This document shows positions 25,598 through 33,744 of a stretch of DNA of 33,996 nt, piece by piece (position 1 is the first letter of the stretch; each line of letters starts with the position of its first letter). The DNA comes from a bacterium (GTDB lineage Bacteria; Bacteroidota; Rhodothermia; Rhodothermales; UBA10348), in contig JABMOI010000010.1 of assembly GCA_013204185.1 (NCBI GenBank), forward strand, positions 1-33,996, written 5' to 3'. The notes beneath the pieces were generated by a model. It worked only from the letters and a program-made list of their open reading frames with translations, was not told the origin of the DNA and ran no database searches. A program made the translations under genes and the position numbers.

Positions 25598-26452
25598 ATG
25601 AACATGCGGCCAGCACTTTCGACCGGAAACGCAAAACGCGGATATCTCATTCCTATTGGCGGAGCCGAGGAAAAAGAGGTTAATCCGGTCATTTTAAAAC
25701 GCTTTGTTGAGCTTTGCGGCGGCAACAAAGCCAATATTGTTGTGATTCCAACCGCTTCTCGGCTTGCAGACACGGGATCTCTTTACGTCGAGTTGTTTGA
25801 AAAAATGGGTGCGGCTAAAGTTGATTTCATGCAACTAAAAAGCCGGAAAGACTGCGAACGTCCCTCCTTTTTAGAACGCCTCGACGACGTCACCGGAATT
25901 TTTATTACGGGAGGCAATCAATTACGCCTCTCCACTATAGTTGGCGGAACGCCGTTTGCAGACAAGCTGCGTTATCTAAACGCACATTATGTGCACGTGG
26001 CGGGGACGTCTGCGGGCGCAGCAATTCTCCCCGAGCATATGATTGCAGGTGGAGACTCAGGGCCAACGCCTACGCAGGCAGGCGTAACGTTAACCCCAGG
26101 CTTAGGCTTTATCAATACGGTCGTGATTGATCAACATTTCAGGGAACGGGACCGACTAGGCCGGCTGCTAACGGCGCTTGCATACAATCCCTATGCATGT
26201 GGAATTGGGATTGACGAAGATACGGCTGCCTTTATTGGCCCGGATGGCGTTCTTGAAGTCGTTGGAAGCGGCGGAATTACGGTAGTCGACCCATCTGAAT
26301 TGGAATACTCTTCCATCGCAGAGATTCGAAAGGGAGAAGTAGTAAGCCTGACCAATGTTCGGTTGCACATTTTGGCAGCCGGGGCGCGGTTCGATACCGT
26401 GAACAGAAAACCGTATGTTGCAGCAGAACTTGAAGCGGAAGAACTTGCATGA
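25598..26452 (+). CDS. cphB: Cyanophycinase
   Basis: A 284-residue S51-family serine exopeptidase that degrades cyanophycin to beta-Asp-Arg dipeptides. The nucleophile is Ser138 in GTSAGAA; the GGNQ loop (Gln107 region) and DQHFRERDRLGRLL are the substrate-binding and catalytic-His elements of the family. Length fits CphB (about 270-290). No signal peptide, so it acts on intracellular granules, unlike secreted CphE. ATG at 25598 is taken as start; TTG at 25586, with AAAGGGA just upstream, would overlap iadA by 8 bases and add four residues. The stop overlaps the cphA start as ATGA, so the two are coupled in translation. Confidence 0.93.
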   Translation: MNMRPALSTGNAKRGYLIPIGGAEEKEVNPVILKRFVELCGGNKANIVVIPTASRLADTGSLYVELFEKMGAAKVDFMQLKSRKDCERPSFLERLDDVTGIFITGGNQLRLSTIVGGTPFADKLRYLNAHYVHVAGTSAGAAILPEHMIAGGDSGPTPTQAGVTLTPGLGFINTVVIDQHFRERDRLGRLLTALAYNPYACGIGIDEDTAAFIGPDGVLEVVGSGGITVVDPSELEYSSIAEIRKGEVVSLTNVRLHILAAGARFDTVNRKPYVAAELEAEELA

Positions 26453-29247
26453 GAATTACATCGACAAACGTGTACGTAGGGCCTAATCTTTATGCCCATT
26501 TCCCAGTAATTCGTCACGTTTTAGAGCTTGGATCGCTCGAAGAATGGCCGACGGCAAAGCTAGGAAAAGCCTTTATCGAGCCTCTGCTCGCTCAGCTTCC
26601 TGGTTTGCAAGAGCATGGATGTTCGTACGGCGAACCGGGTGGTTTCATCCGTAGAATGCGCGAGGATGAAGGCACCTGGATGGGCCACGTTCTTGAACAC
26701 GTTGCGATCGAACTCCAGATTCTGGCAGGTTCTGAAGTCTCATTCGGTAGAACCCGGGGTACTGGAACGCCAGGGGAATACAACATGGTATTTCAATACA
26801 AGCAAAAAGATGTGGGGCTTGAGGCCTCGCGCCTCGGTTTGCAGTTATTGAAACAGTTGCTACCCGAAGAAGTCAATCAGACGCTAACCGAGCCTGCTGA
26901 AGCCGATTTCAATTTTGAAGAAGAAAAAACGGCGTTTATTCGGTTCGCTCAGCGGAAGGAGTTCGGTCCGTCTACTCAGTCTTTGGTAAACGCCGCCGAC
27001 GAGCGGGACATACCGTGGCTGCGATTAAATCAGTACAGCTTGGTTCAATTTGGACATGGCAAGTACCAAAAGCGAATCCAGGCCACCATTACCAGTGAAA
27101 CGCGGCATATTGCGGTTGAAATTTCCTGCGATAAAGAAGACACGCATAAGCTACTCAATGACCTAGGGCTACCTGTCCCGCAGCAAGAAGTGGTGTACAG
27201 TGCACGTCAAGCCACACAAATGGCAAATCGCATTGGGTATCCGGTCGTTGTAAAGCCGTTGAATGTCAACCACGGCCGCGGTGTATCGATCAATCTTACA
27301 TCGGATGAAGCCGTCAAAGATGCCTTCGATCACGCACTAGATGTGGGCACGAGTCGGGCCGTATTGGTTGAAAGTTTTATCACCGGCTATGATCACCGCA
27401 TGTTGGTGGTGAACAACAAGTTAGTGGCTGTTGCCAAGCGTGTCCCGGGACACGTAAAGGGCGATGGAAAAAGCACGATTGCTGAATTGGTCGACATAGT
27501 GAACAGCGACCCACGACGAGGGGTTGGGCATGAAAAAGTGCTCACTAAGCTTGAGTTCGATAAGGCTGCGCATCAGCACATGGCGGATGCCGGTTATACA
27601 AAAGATTCTGTTTTGGCAAATGGAGAAATTCTCTTTCTCCGCTCTACCGCTAACCTCTCGACGGGCGGAACGGCCATTGACCTCACCGATATCGTTCATC
27701 CGGACAACCGAAAAATGGCGGTTAGAGCCATATCTGCTGTAGGCCTGGACGTGGGCGGGGTCGATTTCCTAACCGACGATATTTCGCAGTCCTATAAGGA
27801 TATTGGGGGCGCCATCGTAGAAGTGAATGCAGCTCCTGGATTTAGGATGCACGTAGCCCCCTCGGAAGGAAAGCCTCGTGACGTGGCGGGCGCGGTTATT
27901 GATATGTTATTCCCTCCGGGTACCCCAAAACGCATCCCGATTGCAGGAATTACCGGAACGAACGGGAAGACCACAACAAGCCGCATGTTAGCCCACATTC
28001 TGAAAGGATCTGGGCATACGGTGGGCATGACGTCAACTGACGGCGTGTACATTGACGGTCACTTGACTGTAAAAGGAGACATGACGGGCCCTGTTGCTGC
28101 CCAAATTGTACTCCGCGATCCTTCTGTCGATGTTGCGGTGCTTGAAACTGCGAGAGGCGGCCTCTTGAAACGAGGATTGGGATACAGGAAGTCAAAGGTC
28201 GCGGCGTGTCTCAACATCGCTGCCGATCACTTGGGAATGCGAGGCATCGATACACTCGAGCAGCTAGCCGAGTTGAAACGCATCGTTGTTGAAGTGGCCC
28301 AAGATGTCGCGGTTCTGAACGCCGACGACGAGTTGTGCCTCAAAATGGCCGATTACACCGAGGCCAAACGCCTTTGTTATTTCACGCTGAACTCCAATCA
28401 CGAATTGGTGCGTGAACACATTCGAGCTGGTGGGTTAGCGGTCGTGTTGGAGCAAGGAATTAACGGCCACATGATCACGCTCTTTGACGGCGGGGCGCAC
28501 ATTCCGCTCCTCTGGACACACCTGATTCCAGCGACGCTCGAAGGCAAGGCCATTCATAATGTGCAGAATGCGATGTGCGCTGCTGCCATGGCCCACGCCA
28601 TGGATTGCTCACTTGAAGATATTCGGCTTGGACTTCGCACGTTCGATACGTCGTTTTTCCAAGCTCCTGGCCGCATGAATGTGTTCGACGAACATCCGTT
28701 CAAGGTCATACTAGACTACGCGCACAATCCTGCTGCCGTTGAAGCTATGTGCAGAACGGCTGGGCAATTGACGGTAGCTGGCAAACGTATTGTGGTTCTG
28801 GCAGCTCCAGGCGACCGCCGCGACGAGGATATTGACAATATCGCGCGTTTGGCCGCCCCTCATTTCGATCTGTTCTTGTGCAAAGCGGATGACGACAGAC
28901 GGGGCCGCGGATTCGACGAAGTACCGGCTCGATTGAAGAAGGAGCTCATCGCTTCTGGGGTTGATGAATCCCAGATCATGCTGATTCCGGACGAAGCGAC
29001 ATGCCTGCAGACAGGCTTGCAAATGGCAGGACAAGGGGATTTACTGCTCGTTTTTGGTGACGACACAACCCGCTGCTGGAAGCAAATCATCAATTACAAT
29101 GCAGATGGACCTGCGCCTGCCGAGGCAACTAGCCCGACTCCGGACGCTGCACATCTTCCTAATTTGGAGGACTACGTGTTGGATACAGGGAAGAATCTAG
29201 TGCGCGACGAACGAGGTGTTCGGCTTGCAAAAGAGGAAAATGACTAG
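26449..29247 (+). CDS. cphA: Cyanophycin synthetase
   Basis: A 932-residue three-domain enzyme that builds the Asp backbone and attaches Arg side chains using ATP. The N domain (about 1-160) has GHVLEHVAIELQ with His80, Glu83 and His84, matching the metal-dependent primer-generating site described for CphA1. The ATP-grasp domain (about 165-485, NHGRGVSINL, VESFITGYDHR, VEVNAAPGFRMH) adds Asp. The Mur-ligase domain (about 495-875) has the P-loop GTNGKTTT with Lys507, LETARGGLLKRG and DYAHNPAA, and adds Arg. A Pro/Ala linker and charged tail (RDERGVRLAKEEND) extend it beyond the roughly 875 residues of cyanobacterial enzymes. All three domains look intact, so CphA1 type rather than CphA2. It overlaps cphB by 4 bases and the next gene by 1 base. 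Confidence 0.95.
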   Translation: MRITSTNVYVGPNLYAHFPVIRHVLELGSLEEWPTAKLGKAFIEPLLAQLPGLQEHGCSYGEPGGFIRRMREDEGTWMGHVLEHVAIELQILAGSEVSFGRTRGTGTPGEYNMVFQYKQKDVGLEASRLGLQLLKQLLPEEVNQTLTEPAEADFNFEEEKTAFIRFAQRKEFGPSTQSLVNAADERDIPWLRLNQYSLVQFGHGKYQKRIQATITSETRHIAVEISCDKEDTHKLLNDLGLPVPQQEVVYSARQATQMANRIGYPVVVKPLNVNHGRGVSINLTSDEAVKDAFDHALDVGTSRAVLVESFITGYDHRMLVVNNKLVAVAKRVPGHVKGDGKSTIAELVDIVNSDPRRGVGHEKVLTKLEFDKAAHQHMADAGYTKDSVLANGEILFLRSTANLSTGGTAIDLTDIVHPDNRKMAVRAISAVGLDVGGVDFLTDDISQSYKDIGGAIVEVNAAPGFRMHVAPSEGKPRDVAGAVIDMLFPPGTPKRIPIAGITGTNGKTTTSRMLAHILKGSGHTVGMTSTDGVYIDGHLTVKGDMTGPVAAQIVLRDPSVDVAVLETARGGLLKRGLGYRKSKVAACLNIAADHLGMRGIDTLEQLAELKRIVVEVAQDVAVLNADDELCLKMADYTEAKRLCYFTLNSNHELVREHIRAGGLAVVLEQGINGHMITLFDGGAHIPLLWTHLIPATLEGKAIHNVQNAMCAAAMAHAMDCSLEDIRLGLRTFDTSFFQAPGRMNVFDEHPFKVILDYAHNPAAVEAMCRTAGQLTVAGKRIVVLAAPGDRRDEDIDNIARLAAPHFDLFLCKADDDRRGRGFDEVPARLKKELIASGVDESQIMLIPDEATCLQTGLQMAGQGDLLLVFGDDTTRCWKQIINYNADGPAPAEATSPTPDAAHLPNLEDYVLDTGKNLVRDERGVRLAKEEND

Positions 29248-30917
29248 TGGAAGTGCTCGACTCGAGACGGCTAACCGGACCTAACCTGGTCTGGGACCAT
29301 CCAGGAGCTCTTTTGGAAGTGACGTTTGCTGATTCTCATTCCGCGGTTATTGACCGTTGGAAGCAGGAAATCGTGGTTTTGCGGGAGGCTGCTGGGTTAC
29401 CGGATTTCGGCTTGGAGGTTAAAACCAGACGGGGCGGTGCGTGGCTCGTTGTGGGCGGCCCCATCGACCAGCTCTACGGCCTAACTGATTTGAACGAATT
29501 GGCGTGGAATCGGGCTTCGGGCTTGGAGGGCTCTGAGCTGACTTTTGAGACCATTCTTGAACAGCTTCGTGAGGAAGCGAATCCCAAGCTGTTGGCCCTT
29601 CAAGAAGCAGCCGACAGACACAACGTCACCTTTCTTTGGGACGACGATGAGGTTTCGCTTGGAATGGGCGGCGCGTCTTCGCGGTGGCCGGTCACTGACC
29701 TTCCTCTCCCAGAAGAACTAGATTGGACTCGTTTTGCAGATATTCCCGTTGCGGTGGTTACCGGAACGAATGGCAAGTCGACCAATGTGCGTTTGTTAGG
29801 TCATATTTCGGCCAGCGCTGGATGGATGCACGGAACAACGTCTACCGACTGGATTCGGGTCGGAAACGAAGTTGTGGAGCGCGGCGATTACTCAGGGCCA
29901 GGTGGCGCGAGAACACTTCTGAGAGACCCACGAGTTGAAATTGCTTTTTTGGAGACGGCCAGGGGCGGTTTACTGAGGCGCGGAACGGGCGTTAATCGGG
30001 CCGACGTGGCACTGGTTACCAACGTGGCCGAAGACCATATGGGGCAGTATGGCATTCATACAGTTGAGGACTTGGCCGAGGCCAAGCTCGTGGTGGCACG
30101 GCTTGTGGAAGAAGACGGTGTGCTCATTTTAAACGCGGACGACCTGGTTCTCGTGGAGATGCATAAGGCCGCTTCCCCCAACCGTTTGTGCTGGTTTTCG
30201 GTTTTGGGAGATAGTCCGGTGGTCCTTGGTCACGTTGCCGCTGGTGGCACGGCGTACTGCGTCCTGGACGGAAACATTGTTCGGCTGACTCCAGACGGAG
30301 CTGAGGCCATTTCCGCGATCGACGAAATTCCAATTACGCTGGGGGGTAAGGCTACCTATAACGTTGCCAATTGCGTCTCGGCGGCCGCCGTAGCGATTGA
30401 ACTCGGAATCCCTCTAGATAATGTGCGGCAAGGACTTACGTCGTTTGACAACAATCCTGAAACGAACCCCGGCAGAAGCAACTACTTCCAGTTGGAGGGT
30501 CTAACGGTTCTTCTTGATTACGCGCACAACGTACACGGATTGGATGCAATCTTGGATACGACCGCCAAATTGAATGCAAAACGTCGCATCTTAACCATTT
30601 CTACCGCCGGAGACCGAACAGAGCACGAGATTCGACAACTCGCTTCCCATGCCGTGCACTCAGGGGTTGAAGAAATCATGGTTTCAGACTGCCTTGGATA
30701 CGAAAGAGAGTTAGGAAAAGGGGGCGTTCCTCGCATATTGATGAACGAGTTTCGTCGCTTAGGGAAGGAAGTAGCGCTGTTCGATAGCGAGCTTGAAAGC
30801 GTAGAAGCCGCGTTTCAGCAGGCCCAGCCCGGCGATCTGCTTATCTTGTTAGTGAAGGCCGAGCGGAGCGAGGCCTTAGGGGTCATTCAACGTGAAATGG
30901 CCTTTCGTTCATCTTAA
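29247..30917 (+). CDS. CphA-related Mur ligase lacking the ATP-grasp domain
   Basis: A 556-residue protein starting at GTG 29247, whose first base is the last base of the cphA stop (TAGTG); GAGG lies upstream. Residues about 1-160 resemble a CphA N domain (SRRLTGPNLVWDHPGALLEV) but lack the HxxEH site. Residues about 165-556 are a complete Mur-ligase module: GTNGKST (Lys177), YSGPGGARTLLRDP, FLETARGGLLRRG, NVAEDHMGQYG, LDYAHNVHGLDA and AGDRTEHEI. These parallel the CphA C-terminal domain, so it is probably a paralogue with the ATP-grasp domain missing. It could ligate an amino acid to Asp side chains or to the polymer, act as an accessory subunit, or make another product. No function is proven. 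The intact catalytic motifs argue against decay. Confidence 0.85.
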   Translation: MEVLDSRRLTGPNLVWDHPGALLEVTFADSHSAVIDRWKQEIVVLREAAGLPDFGLEVKTRRGGAWLVVGGPIDQLYGLTDLNELAWNRASGLEGSELTFETILEQLREEANPKLLALQEAADRHNVTFLWDDDEVSLGMGGASSRWPVTDLPLPEELDWTRFADIPVAVVTGTNGKSTNVRLLGHISASAGWMHGTTSTDWIRVGNEVVERGDYSGPGGARTLLRDPRVEIAFLETARGGLLRRGTGVNRADVALVTNVAEDHMGQYGIHTVEDLAEAKLVVARLVEEDGVLILNADDLVLVEMHKAASPNRLCWFSVLGDSPVVLGHVAAGGTAYCVLDGNIVRLTPDGAEAISAIDEIPITLGGKATYNVANCVSAAAVAIELGIPLDNVRQGLTSFDNNPETNPGRSNYFQLEGLTVLLDYAHNVHGLDAILDTTAKLNAKRRILTISTAGDRTEHEIRQLASHAVHSGVEEIMVSDCLGYERELGKGGVPRILMNEFRRLGKEVALFDSELESVEAAFQQAQPGDLLILLVKAERSEALGVIQREMAFRSS

Positions 30918-30934
30918 ATCAGTAGGTTCTTGTG

Positions 30935-31636
30935 ATGACGTGGATTTCGCCCTTCAAAAGTTCTCTGGCTGCATGGACGTGGAGCCCATCTATTCTACTC
31001 ATCCTAATTGCAGTTGGGGTTGCTTCGTGCATGAATGATCAGCCATTGGTTCGCCTTGCGGACGTAGACGCCTCCATTACGCAGGATCCGAAGTATTTCG
31101 GAAGTGACAACTTCATGGGCAGGCCTATTCGAGGCTACAACGCTCAGGAGGTTTGGCTTTCATTGCCCGCCGCCGAGGCGTTGGCCGCAGCCCAACAATT
31201 GGCGATTTCCGAGTGTTTATCCTTGCATGTGTACGACGGCTATAGACCCCAGCGCGCCGTGGACCATTTCGTGGAATGGGGAGCAGACCTAGCGGATTCC
31301 TTGAACAAAGCGATCTTCTATCCAGATGTCCCAAAAGAAGAGCTTTTTGATCGCGGTTATATAGCCGCAAAATCAGGCCATAGCCGTGGAAGCACCATGG
31401 ACCTTACCGTGACAAAAGATGGAATCCCGATTGACATGGGCACCCCGTTCGATTTTTTCGATGAGCTTTCCCACACGGAAAACCCGGCAATTCAAGGCGA
31501 AGCGATGCAGCATCGCATGATCCTCAAATCCATCATGGAACGATCAGGCTTTTCGAACTACGTGAACGAATGGTGGCACTACACATTAAACGATGAGCCA
31601 TTCCCTGACACGTATTTCGATATCCCAATCGAATAA
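30935..31636 (+). CDS. VanX/DdpX-like D-Ala-D-Ala dipeptidase lipoprotein
   Basis: A 233-residue M15D zinc dipeptidase. Ligands and catalytic residues can be matched to VanX: Arg104 (YDGYRPQ), His149 and Asp156 (SGHSRGSTMDLT), Glu212 and His215 (NEWWHYTL). Unlike cytoplasmic VanX it has a membrane leader (about 18-31) ending in the lipobox GVASC, with Cys32, so it should be a lipoprotein facing the periplasm. ATG 30935 is used, with AGTAGG 8 bases upstream; GTG 30932 is immediately before it. It follows the Mur-ligase gene by 17 bases, so it seems to be in the cyanophycin operon. Relatives cleave D-Ala-D-Ala in peptidoglycan recycling; a role on another dipeptide is possible. Confidence 0.85.
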   Translation: MTWISPFKSSLAAWTWSPSILLILIAVGVASCMNDQPLVRLADVDASITQDPKYFGSDNFMGRPIRGYNAQEVWLSLPAAEALAAAQQLAISECLSLHVYDGYRPQRAVDHFVEWGADLADSLNKAIFYPDVPKEELFDRGYIAAKSGHSRGSTMDLTVTKDGIPIDMGTPFDFFDELSHTENPAIQGEAMQHRMILKSIMERSGFSNYVNEWWHYTLNDEPFPDTYFDIPIE

Positions 31637-31662
31637 ACCCTAGAAGCGAGGACCTACTCAAC

Positions 31663-33174
31663 TTGGCCTATAAAAAAAGGAAAAACCAACAAAGGGAAGC
31701 CCAGCAAGACGTGCGCCGCGGAGCTCGATTCGCGTCGGCGATGGCTCTTTTATGCCTAATTACCGTGGTTTGCAGCGGTCAATCCGTTAGCACGTTTCTT
31801 GAGCAAGCTCTCGCTGCAACGCCGGCAGATCGACAAGCGATGGTTTCCACTTTTGTAACGACCCGTCCGTCTTCCCCCCTTTTCGAATCAGATTCTGTGG
31901 CTGTCGTTTATTATGTGGGAGCGGCAACGAGCGTAGGTTTGGCGGGTGATTTTAATGGGTGGGATGGAAGCTCAACTCAAATGACACGACTTGAAGGGAC
32001 TACTTTTTGGTATCGGTCCCTCACATTTGAACCCGATGCTCGGTTGGATTACAAAATCGTAAGAAACGGGTCTGATTGGATTTTAGACCCTCGAAACCCA
32101 GCACGCGTTTCGGGAGGATTTGGGCCCAATTCAGAATTGGTCATGCCGGGCTACATCCAGCCGGACGAAATTAAGGCGCAACCCTCTGTCACCAAGGGTA
32201 CGGTCCAAACGACCACCTTTGTAAGTGCCATCATGAACAGCTCGCGTGCGCTGTTGGTGTACACTCCGCCTAATTACGATGCAGCAGCCACCGTTCCCTA
32301 TCCCGTCATCCTTTATCACGATGGAACGGACTATGTCAATCTGGCTGACGTGCCAACGATTCTCGACAATCTGATCGCTGCCGGACGTATCGAACCGCTC
32401 ATTGCTCTTTTTCTGAAGCCCATCAACCGTGAAACGGAATACGCCACGACTCAAACTGATCTGTTTACGGCCATGGTAGTCACCGAACTAATGCCGTGGG
32501 CTAGAGCACATTACAGGATTTCCTCAGATCCGAGCCGAACAGCCGTGACCGGCGCCTCCTACGGCGGACTGATTTCCACTCAGCAATGTCACCGTAATCC
32601 GACCGTTTTCGGGTTGTGCGGTCCATTTTCTCCCTCCTATTGGGTCGGAAATGGAGCTCTGACATCGGAAATAGCTGCCAGTCCTTCTAGTGGAGTTAAA
32701 TATTATGTTGACTGGGGAACGTATGAAGGTTCCATTGCTGCCACAGGACCAGCCTTTGTGACTGTTTTAAACGGCAAGGGAAATGAAGTGAAGTACAATG
32801 TGTGGCATGAGGGACATTCATGGGGCTCTTGGCGTGCTCACCAAGACGAAATGCTCACCTATTTTTTCCCAGGCTCCAATACCACGTCGCGATCCGACCT
32901 CGCGCTGCCATCACCCTCTTCATTAGCAGCAAACTTCCCCAACCCGTTCGGTCCTCAAACCACCATTCCATTTGAAACGAGTTCTGCGGGTTTAGTGACC
33001 ATTTCCGTTTTTGATACGCTCGGAAGACGAGTAGCCAAATTGGTGGACGAAACGCTTCCCGCAGGGCATCACTCAGTCAATTTCATAGCTACTCAGTTAC
33101 CATCCGGCGTATACCTCGTTCAATTAGCCGGTAACGGTGCAGAATCAGTCCGAACCATGCATTTGATGCGATAA
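31663..33174 (+). CDS. Secreted esterase (Fes/EsteraseD-like) with E-set domain and T9SS signal
   Basis: About 503 residues. After the signal helix (MALLCLITVVCSGQ) comes an E-set/CBM48-like domain (about 75-150, VGLAGDFNGWDGSSTQMTRL and WILDPRNPA), then an alpha/beta-hydrolase of the enterochelin-esterase/EsteraseD type with nucleophile Ser299 in GASYGG and His385 in HEGHSW. The end is a T9SS type A domain (NFPNPFGPQTTIPF to LPSGVYLVQLAGN). Relatives hydrolyse siderophore, feruloyl or acetyl esters; the substrate is not evident. The start is uncertain: TTG 31663 has GCGAGGA 10 bases upstream, GTG 31711 gives a more usual signal peptide with an Arg-Arg n-region, ATG 31741 a minimal one. It lies 26 bases after the dipeptidase gene and may be co-transcribed. 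Confidence 0.8.
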   Translation: MAYKKRKNQQREAQQDVRRGARFASAMALLCLITVVCSGQSVSTFLEQALAATPADRQAMVSTFVTTRPSSPLFESDSVAVVYYVGAATSVGLAGDFNGWDGSSTQMTRLEGTTFWYRSLTFEPDARLDYKIVRNGSDWILDPRNPARVSGGFGPNSELVMPGYIQPDEIKAQPSVTKGTVQTTTFVSAIMNSSRALLVYTPPNYDAAATVPYPVILYHDGTDYVNLADVPTILDNLIAAGRIEPLIALFLKPINRETEYATTQTDLFTAMVVTELMPWARAHYRISSDPSRTAVTGASYGGLISTQQCHRNPTVFGLCGPFSPSYWVGNGALTSEIAASPSSGVKYYVDWGTYEGSIAATGPAFVTVLNGKGNEVKYNVWHEGHSWGSWRAHQDEMLTYFFPGSNTTSRSDLALPSPSSLAANFPNPFGPQTTIPFETSSAGLVTISVFDTLGRRVAKLVDETLPAGHHSVNFIATQLPSGVYLVQLAGNGAESVRTMHLMR

Positions 33175-33255
33175 GATGGGCATTCGATCTACTTGTTCGA
33201 CTTCCTGACCTTGCTCCATTTTGCTAAATAACCGAATCCCATTGATTTTAAGGGA

Positions 33256-33263
33256 TAATTTTG
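33256..33263 (+). promoter_or_regulatory. Candidate Bacteroidota-type -7 element
   Basis: TAATTTTG fits the TAnnTTTG consensus used by the primary sigma factor of Bacteroidota and lies about 42 bases before the ABM gene start. No TTTG-like -33 element stands at the usual 19-base spacing, so support is partial. Confidence 0.3.
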
Positions 33264-33304
33264 TTTCTTAACGCTTTCTATTCCCAAACAACACCATTGT
33301 AATT

Positions 33305-33667
33305 ATGTCTTCTTCAATCTCATGGACTCTCGTGTCATCAGTTAATGCAGGTAAACGCGCAGACTTAAATAAGCTGATGGAAGAGATGGTGCCTGCTACA
33401 AAAGCGAATGAGCCTGGCGCTGAAATCTACGAATGGTTTTTAAGCGAGGATGGTAATGAGCTACATATTTACGAACGCTATGTAGACTCGGCTGCCACCA
33501 TGGTCCACCTTGGAACGTTTGGTTCAACGTATATGCAACGCTTTTTAGACTGCTGCTCTCCAACTAGACTTCACGTTTACGGTGAGCCATCAAATGATGT
33601 TAAAGGCGTTCTTAATGGCTTTGGAGCTGTTTATTGCGGTTCATTCGGCGGTTTCTCTCGTAAGTAA
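33305..33667 (+). CDS. ABM-type (antibiotic biosynthesis monooxygenase-like) small protein
   Basis: A 120-residue protein with the ferredoxin-like ABM fold pattern: an opening strand (WTLVSSVNAGKRADLNKLME), EPGAEIYEWFLSEDGNELHIYERYVD, and a helix-strand end (MVHLGTFGSTYMQRFL, PTRLHVYGEPS). Such proteins act as quinol monooxygenases, heme-degrading enzymes or of unknown role; no cofactor residues can be fixed. There is no signal peptide. It stands alone, with its own possible promoter and a strong terminator starting 21 bases after the stop. Confidence 0.75.
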   Translation: MSSSISWTLVSSVNAGKRADLNKLMEEMVPATKANEPGAEIYEWFLSEDGNELHIYERYVDSAATMVHLGTFGSTYMQRFLDCCSPTRLHVYGEPSNDVKGVLNGFGAVYCGSFGGFSRK

Positions 33668-33687
33668 ACCTCCGCAAGGACGTATCG

Positions 33688-33726
33688 AATACCCCAAAAC
33701 GGATTCTCGTTTTGGGGTATTTTTTT
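33688..33726 (+). terminator. Strong intrinsic terminator
   Basis: AATACCCCAAAACG (33688-33701) pairs perfectly with CGTTTTGGGGTATT (33708-33721) around the 6-base loop GATTCT, and a T-run follows to 33726. It ends the ABM gene transcript. It could also serve the convergent pirin-like gene, whose stop is at 33745, because the opposite strand has the same stem though a poorer T-run. Confidence 0.9.
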
Positions 33727-33744
33727 GTCCTGTTCGAACAGAAC

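Noticed and set aside
27792-28195. Antisense reading frames inside cphA
   Set aside because: They are frame shadows of a gene with strong motif support; none has a recognisable domain.
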